A stretch of 7,839 nucleotides of DNA from Planctomycetota bacterium (GTDB lineage: Bacteria; Planctomycetota; PUPC01; JACPCR01), in the NCBI GenBank assembly GCA_030740295.1, contig JASLXP010000712.1:1-7839 (forward strand), given 5' to 3'. The position numbers and the translations under genes were made by a program. This document shows, in pieces, positions 5,721 through 7,839 of the stretch (within the stretch, counting starts at the first letter, position 1; each line of letters opens with the position of its first letter). The notes under the pieces were generated by a model, which saw only the letters and a list, made by a program, of their open reading frames with translations, did not search any database and was not told the origin of the DNA.

Positions 5721-7094
5721 ATGACGACATCTCAGACGCCATCCCAGCTCCTCGCCGGTTCAGCCGGAATCGACATTACCCCGCCGCTGACAATCCCCTA
5801 CCTCGGCTGGGTACCGCGCCATGCGTTCTTCGAGGGCGTCCACGATCCGCTCTATGCCAAAGCCCTGGCGCTGGATGCAGGCCAGTGCCGGGTGGCGATT
5901 GTTTCAGCGGACAGCATCGGCTTTTCAAAGAACGTTGCGGGCGATGATCGTGACTTCGTCGCAGAGGTACGCCTCGCCATCGAGCGGGAGTGTGGGATTC
6001 CGGCCGGCAATGTGATGCTCTGTGCCTCGCACGCGCATTCGACTCCCGAAACTATCGGTATCCGGAATCTGATGGAGCACCCCGGCACGCTGGAATGGCT
6101 GCATACGTTGAAACAGCAACTGGTGGATGTCGTCGCCGCGGCGGTCCGGAATCTGTCGCCGGCCCGGCTGAAATCCGGCAGTCTCAAGGTCGAGGGGATC
6201 GCCAGGTCCCGGCGCATCCTCGGCAAAGACGGCAAGCTCTACCAGTTCCGCAATCTGCCCTCTGAGGAAATCGTTGCCGACTGGGGCCTCTGCGATTCGG
6301 AGCTGACAGTGCTCTGTTTCGAGTCCCTGGGCGGCCCGCGGACGGTATTGGCTTTTTTTTCCTGCCATCCGACGACGGTACAGGTGCAGCCGCTGGTCTC
6401 GGCAGATTTTCCCGGCGTGGCCATGAGTCGAGTCGAGCAGGCACTCCCCGAGTGCGAAAACAGCATCTTCATCCAGGGCGCGGCTGGCGATATCAATCCC
6501 GTCGGCGGAAACACCAATTTTTGCGATGTGGAACGCTATGCCCAGATACTTGCCGATGGAATCATCCAGCAGGTCATGACGCTATCTGAGTCGGATGATT
6601 CCATATCCCCGTGCGAACTCCGCGTCGCTTCTGAGGTAGTGGCACTTCCTTCCAGAGAGCTGCCCGAATTGGGGCCGCTCGAAGAGGAGAGACGGCACGC
6701 CGAAGAAGAGGTCCGCAAGACATCGGATCTCGAAGAGCGGAAACAGAAGGAGCGCCAGCTCCATCGCGTTACTGAGAAAGTGGAGCGGGTCCTCCGCGGG
6801 AACGCGCCCCGCCTGGCCGAAGTCCAGGTCATCCGCATCGGCGACTGCGCCCTGGTCGGTGTGCCGGGCGAGCCCTTTGCCGAGATGGGCCTGGCAATGA
6901 AAGAACTCTCCGGGCCCGCGCGCACGCTATGCGCCGGCTATGCGAACGACTGGCTGGGCTATCTCGCTCCGCCAAGTGCGTGGGAACTGGGCGGCTACGA
7001 AGTCTCACTCGGCACCTGGTCGATACTGGGTCCGGAAGCGCATCAGATTGTTCTGGATACTGCGGAGAGGCTCGTCTCACAGTTGTGGGGTTAG
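5721..7094 (+). CDS. Neutral/alkaline ceramidase-like hydrolase, short cytoplasmic type
   Basis: Counted from ATG at 5721 the protein has 457 aa. The opening GSAGIDITPP, the zinc-type motif ASHAHSTPE (102-110), CHPTTV (215-220, H216), the GDINP segment (256-260; ceramidases have GDVSPN with the catalytic Ser), VPGEPFAE (381-388, E384) and YANDWLGYLAP (407-417) follow the neutral ceramidase N-terminal domain pattern. Likely zinc ligands are H104 or H106, H216, E384 and Y414. GDINP has Asn where the true enzyme has its catalytic Ser, so a substrate other than ceramide is likely. A charged helical insert sits at 311-360. The usual C-terminal Ig-like domain and a signal peptide are absent. The open frame extends to an ATG at 5430, but those residues look non-coding and the family homology begins just after 5721. 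An 8-T run at 6353-6360 precedes the H216 codon. The gene converges with the next one. Confidence 0.85.
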   Translation: MTTSQTPSQLLAGSAGIDITPPLTIPYLGWVPRHAFFEGVHDPLYAKALALDAGQCRVAIVSADSIGFSKNVAGDDRDFVAEVRLAIERECGIPAGNVMLCASHAHSTPETIGIRNLMEHPGTLEWLHTLKQQLVDVVAAAVRNLSPARLKSGSLKVEGIARSRRILGKDGKLYQFRNLPSEEIVADWGLCDSELTVLCFESLGGPRTVLAFFSCHPTTVQVQPLVSADFPGVAMSRVEQALPECENSIFIQGAAGDINPVGGNTNFCDVERYAQILADGIIQQVMTLSESDDSISPCELRVASEVVALPSRELPELGPLEEERRHAEEEVRKTSDLEERKQKERQLHRVTEKVERVLRGNAPRLAEVQVIRIGDCALVGVPGEPFAEMGLAMKELSGPARTLCAGYANDWLGYLAPPSAWELGGYEVSLGTWSILGPEAHQIVLDTAERLVSQLWG

Positions 7095-7114
7095 AAATTC
7101 GCGGCCGGTGCGAT

Positions 7115-7141
7115 CTGGAGCTGGATTATGCATTCCTCCAG
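7115..7141. repeat. Inverted repeat between convergent genes
   Basis: CTGGAG (7115-7120) and CTCCAG (7136-7141) form a 6-bp stem around a 15-nt loop in the 48-bp gap between the two convergent stop codons. It could serve both transcripts as a 3' hairpin, but it has no T-run and a large loop, so a terminator role is uncertain. Confidence 0.25.
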
Positions 7142-7142
7142 G

Positions 7143-7839
7143 TCATTCATCTCGCGGGACCCTCTGTACCTCAGTAGACGCTGGTTTGCCCGGCGGGTCC
7201 ATCTTGAGACCGTAGTGAATACGCAGGAACTGGCGAAGTGCCCTCGCCATGCACCGCGCGAATCGAGCACGCTGGACCTTAGTGTTCCGTGCATCTGCCG
7301 TGAGCTCAATCTGGATGGCATCAACACGGCACTCGGCCTGCCGCGAGCTGTGAATGAAGATGTCATAGGCTCCATTGAAGTAGGTCCTCGTGTGATCGGG
7401 GGTCTCGGATCCCTTGGGATTTGGAAACCGCGCACTGGGCGTCGCGGGGCGGCCGGCCTGGCCATCTTCTGAGTTCCGGAGGTCGGGATACAGGTCCCGA
7501 TAAGCCCGGTCTACAAGACTCGCAAGGCTCTGCGAGCCACGGACCAGCTCGGTAATTTCGCGGGCAGACTTCTTCCCGGAGGCCGCCGTTCGAATGCTGC
7601 TTCGTTCGCGAAGTCGCTGAGCCAATTCCGCATCAGTTGCGGTGCGGTCAAGATTCTTCCTTTGGTGGAGGTCAGATGCTCGAAGCAGGTAACCATACAT
7701 ATCGAGCTTGCGACTTAAGCTGAGCCCGTGAAGGTCAAGTAGAACGCCGGTCTTGTACTCGCTTTCGACCTTCTTTACTGCCGAAGCCGCACTCGCATGA
7801 AAGGCCCGATGGAGACGTTCCGCTCCCTGATGAGGGCCC
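7143..7839 (-). CDS. N-formylglutamate amidohydrolase-like protein (5'-truncated by window edge)
   Basis: The frame is open from the right edge to TGA at 7145-7143, giving 231 visible residues with the start outside. A Met at 7700 is internal: the 46 codons before it contain conserved sequence. Motifs in order: HRAFHASA helix, LLDLHG at 33-38 (the metal-site region of the family), YGYLL at 48-52, SSIR at 80-83, LVRGSQSLASLVDRAY at 98-113, YFNGAYDIFIHSSR at 153-166, VDAIQIEL at 172-179 and a C-terminal helix ending FLRIHYG at 204-210. This is the pattern of N-formylglutamate amidohydrolase-like zinc hydrolases; related enzymes remove formyl groups from formylglutamate in histidine breakdown. 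No other hut gene is present, so the substrate is open. About 30 residues around 116-150 (rich in Pro, Gly and Ser) look like a loop insertion. The tail after HYG is Pro-rich and probably disordered. The gene is convergent with the ceramidase-like gene. Confidence 0.8.
   Translation of the reverse strand, partial: GPHQGAERLHRAFHASAASAVKKVESEYKTGVLLDLHGLSLSRKLDMYGYLLRASDLHQRKNLDRTATDAELAQRLRERSSIRTAASGKKSAREITELVRGSQSLASLVDRAYRDLYPDLRNSEDGQAGRPATPSARFPNPKGSETPDHTRTYFNGAYDIFIHSSRQAECRVDAIQIELTADARNTKVQRARFARCMARALRQFLRIHYGLKMDPPGKPASTEVQRVPRDE

Noticed and set aside
7128..7472. 114-codon plus-strand ORF after the ceramidase-like gene
   Set aside because: It is antisense to the N-formylglutamate-amidohydrolase-like gene, whose conserved motifs are on the minus strand.
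7143..7700. Reading the right-hand gene as a complete 185-aa protein starting at ATG 7700
   Set aside because: The frame is open to the window edge, and the 46 codons before that Met carry the conserved LLDLHG motif, so the Met is internal.

Overview
The window is a moderately GC-rich bacterial chromosome fragment with five confident long genes, one long orphan gene, one truncated gene start and one possible small gene. The mix (a DUF6785-type polytopic membrane protein, a short neutral-ceramidase-like hydrolase, an N-formylglutamate-amidohydrolase-like protein, an IolE/xylose-isomerase-like TIM barrel and tandem MoxR ATPases) suggests an uncultured member of the Planctomycetota/Verrucomicrobiota/Lentisphaerota/Hydrogenedentota kind. 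This is inferred from gene content only; there is no marker gene. Most starts lack a clear Shine-Dalgarno sequence. The exceptions are the TTG start of the isomerase and the GTG start of the second MoxR.

Layout. Positions 1-5358 are all read on the minus strand. In transcription order they are: a DUF6785-like membrane protein (5358-3394), a 237-aa orphan protein with two N-terminal membrane helices (3172-2459), a sugar-phosphate isomerase/epimerase-like protein (2250-1324), a possible 55-aa small protein (1272-1105), a MoxR-family AAA+ ATPase (1108-95), and the first 32 codons of what looks like a second MoxR-type protein (98-1, running off the edge). Gaps of about 200 bp separate the first three genes, so they need not be one operon. 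The small ORF and the two MoxR genes are joined by 4-base stop/start overlaps and look translationally coupled. Read divergently on the plus strand is a ceramidase-like amidohydrolase (5721-7094). Facing it on the minus strand, 48 bp away, is a 5'-truncated N-formylglutamate-amidohydrolase-like gene (7143-7839).

How they might work together. The membrane protein and the ceramidase-like hydrolase share a 362-bp divergent intergenic region and could be co-regulated. With the isomerase they could form a small uptake/catabolic neighbourhood, but no substrate can be read from the sequence. The MoxR pair is probably a separate ATP-dependent chaperone unit whose usual partners (DUF58 and vWA-domain proteins) would lie beyond position 1. 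I see no rRNA, tRNA, CRISPR, transposase or prophage genes. I did not find a clear new system. The best leads are the MoxR with an altered sensor-1 motif beside a second MoxR-like start, and the small ORF overlapping its start codon.
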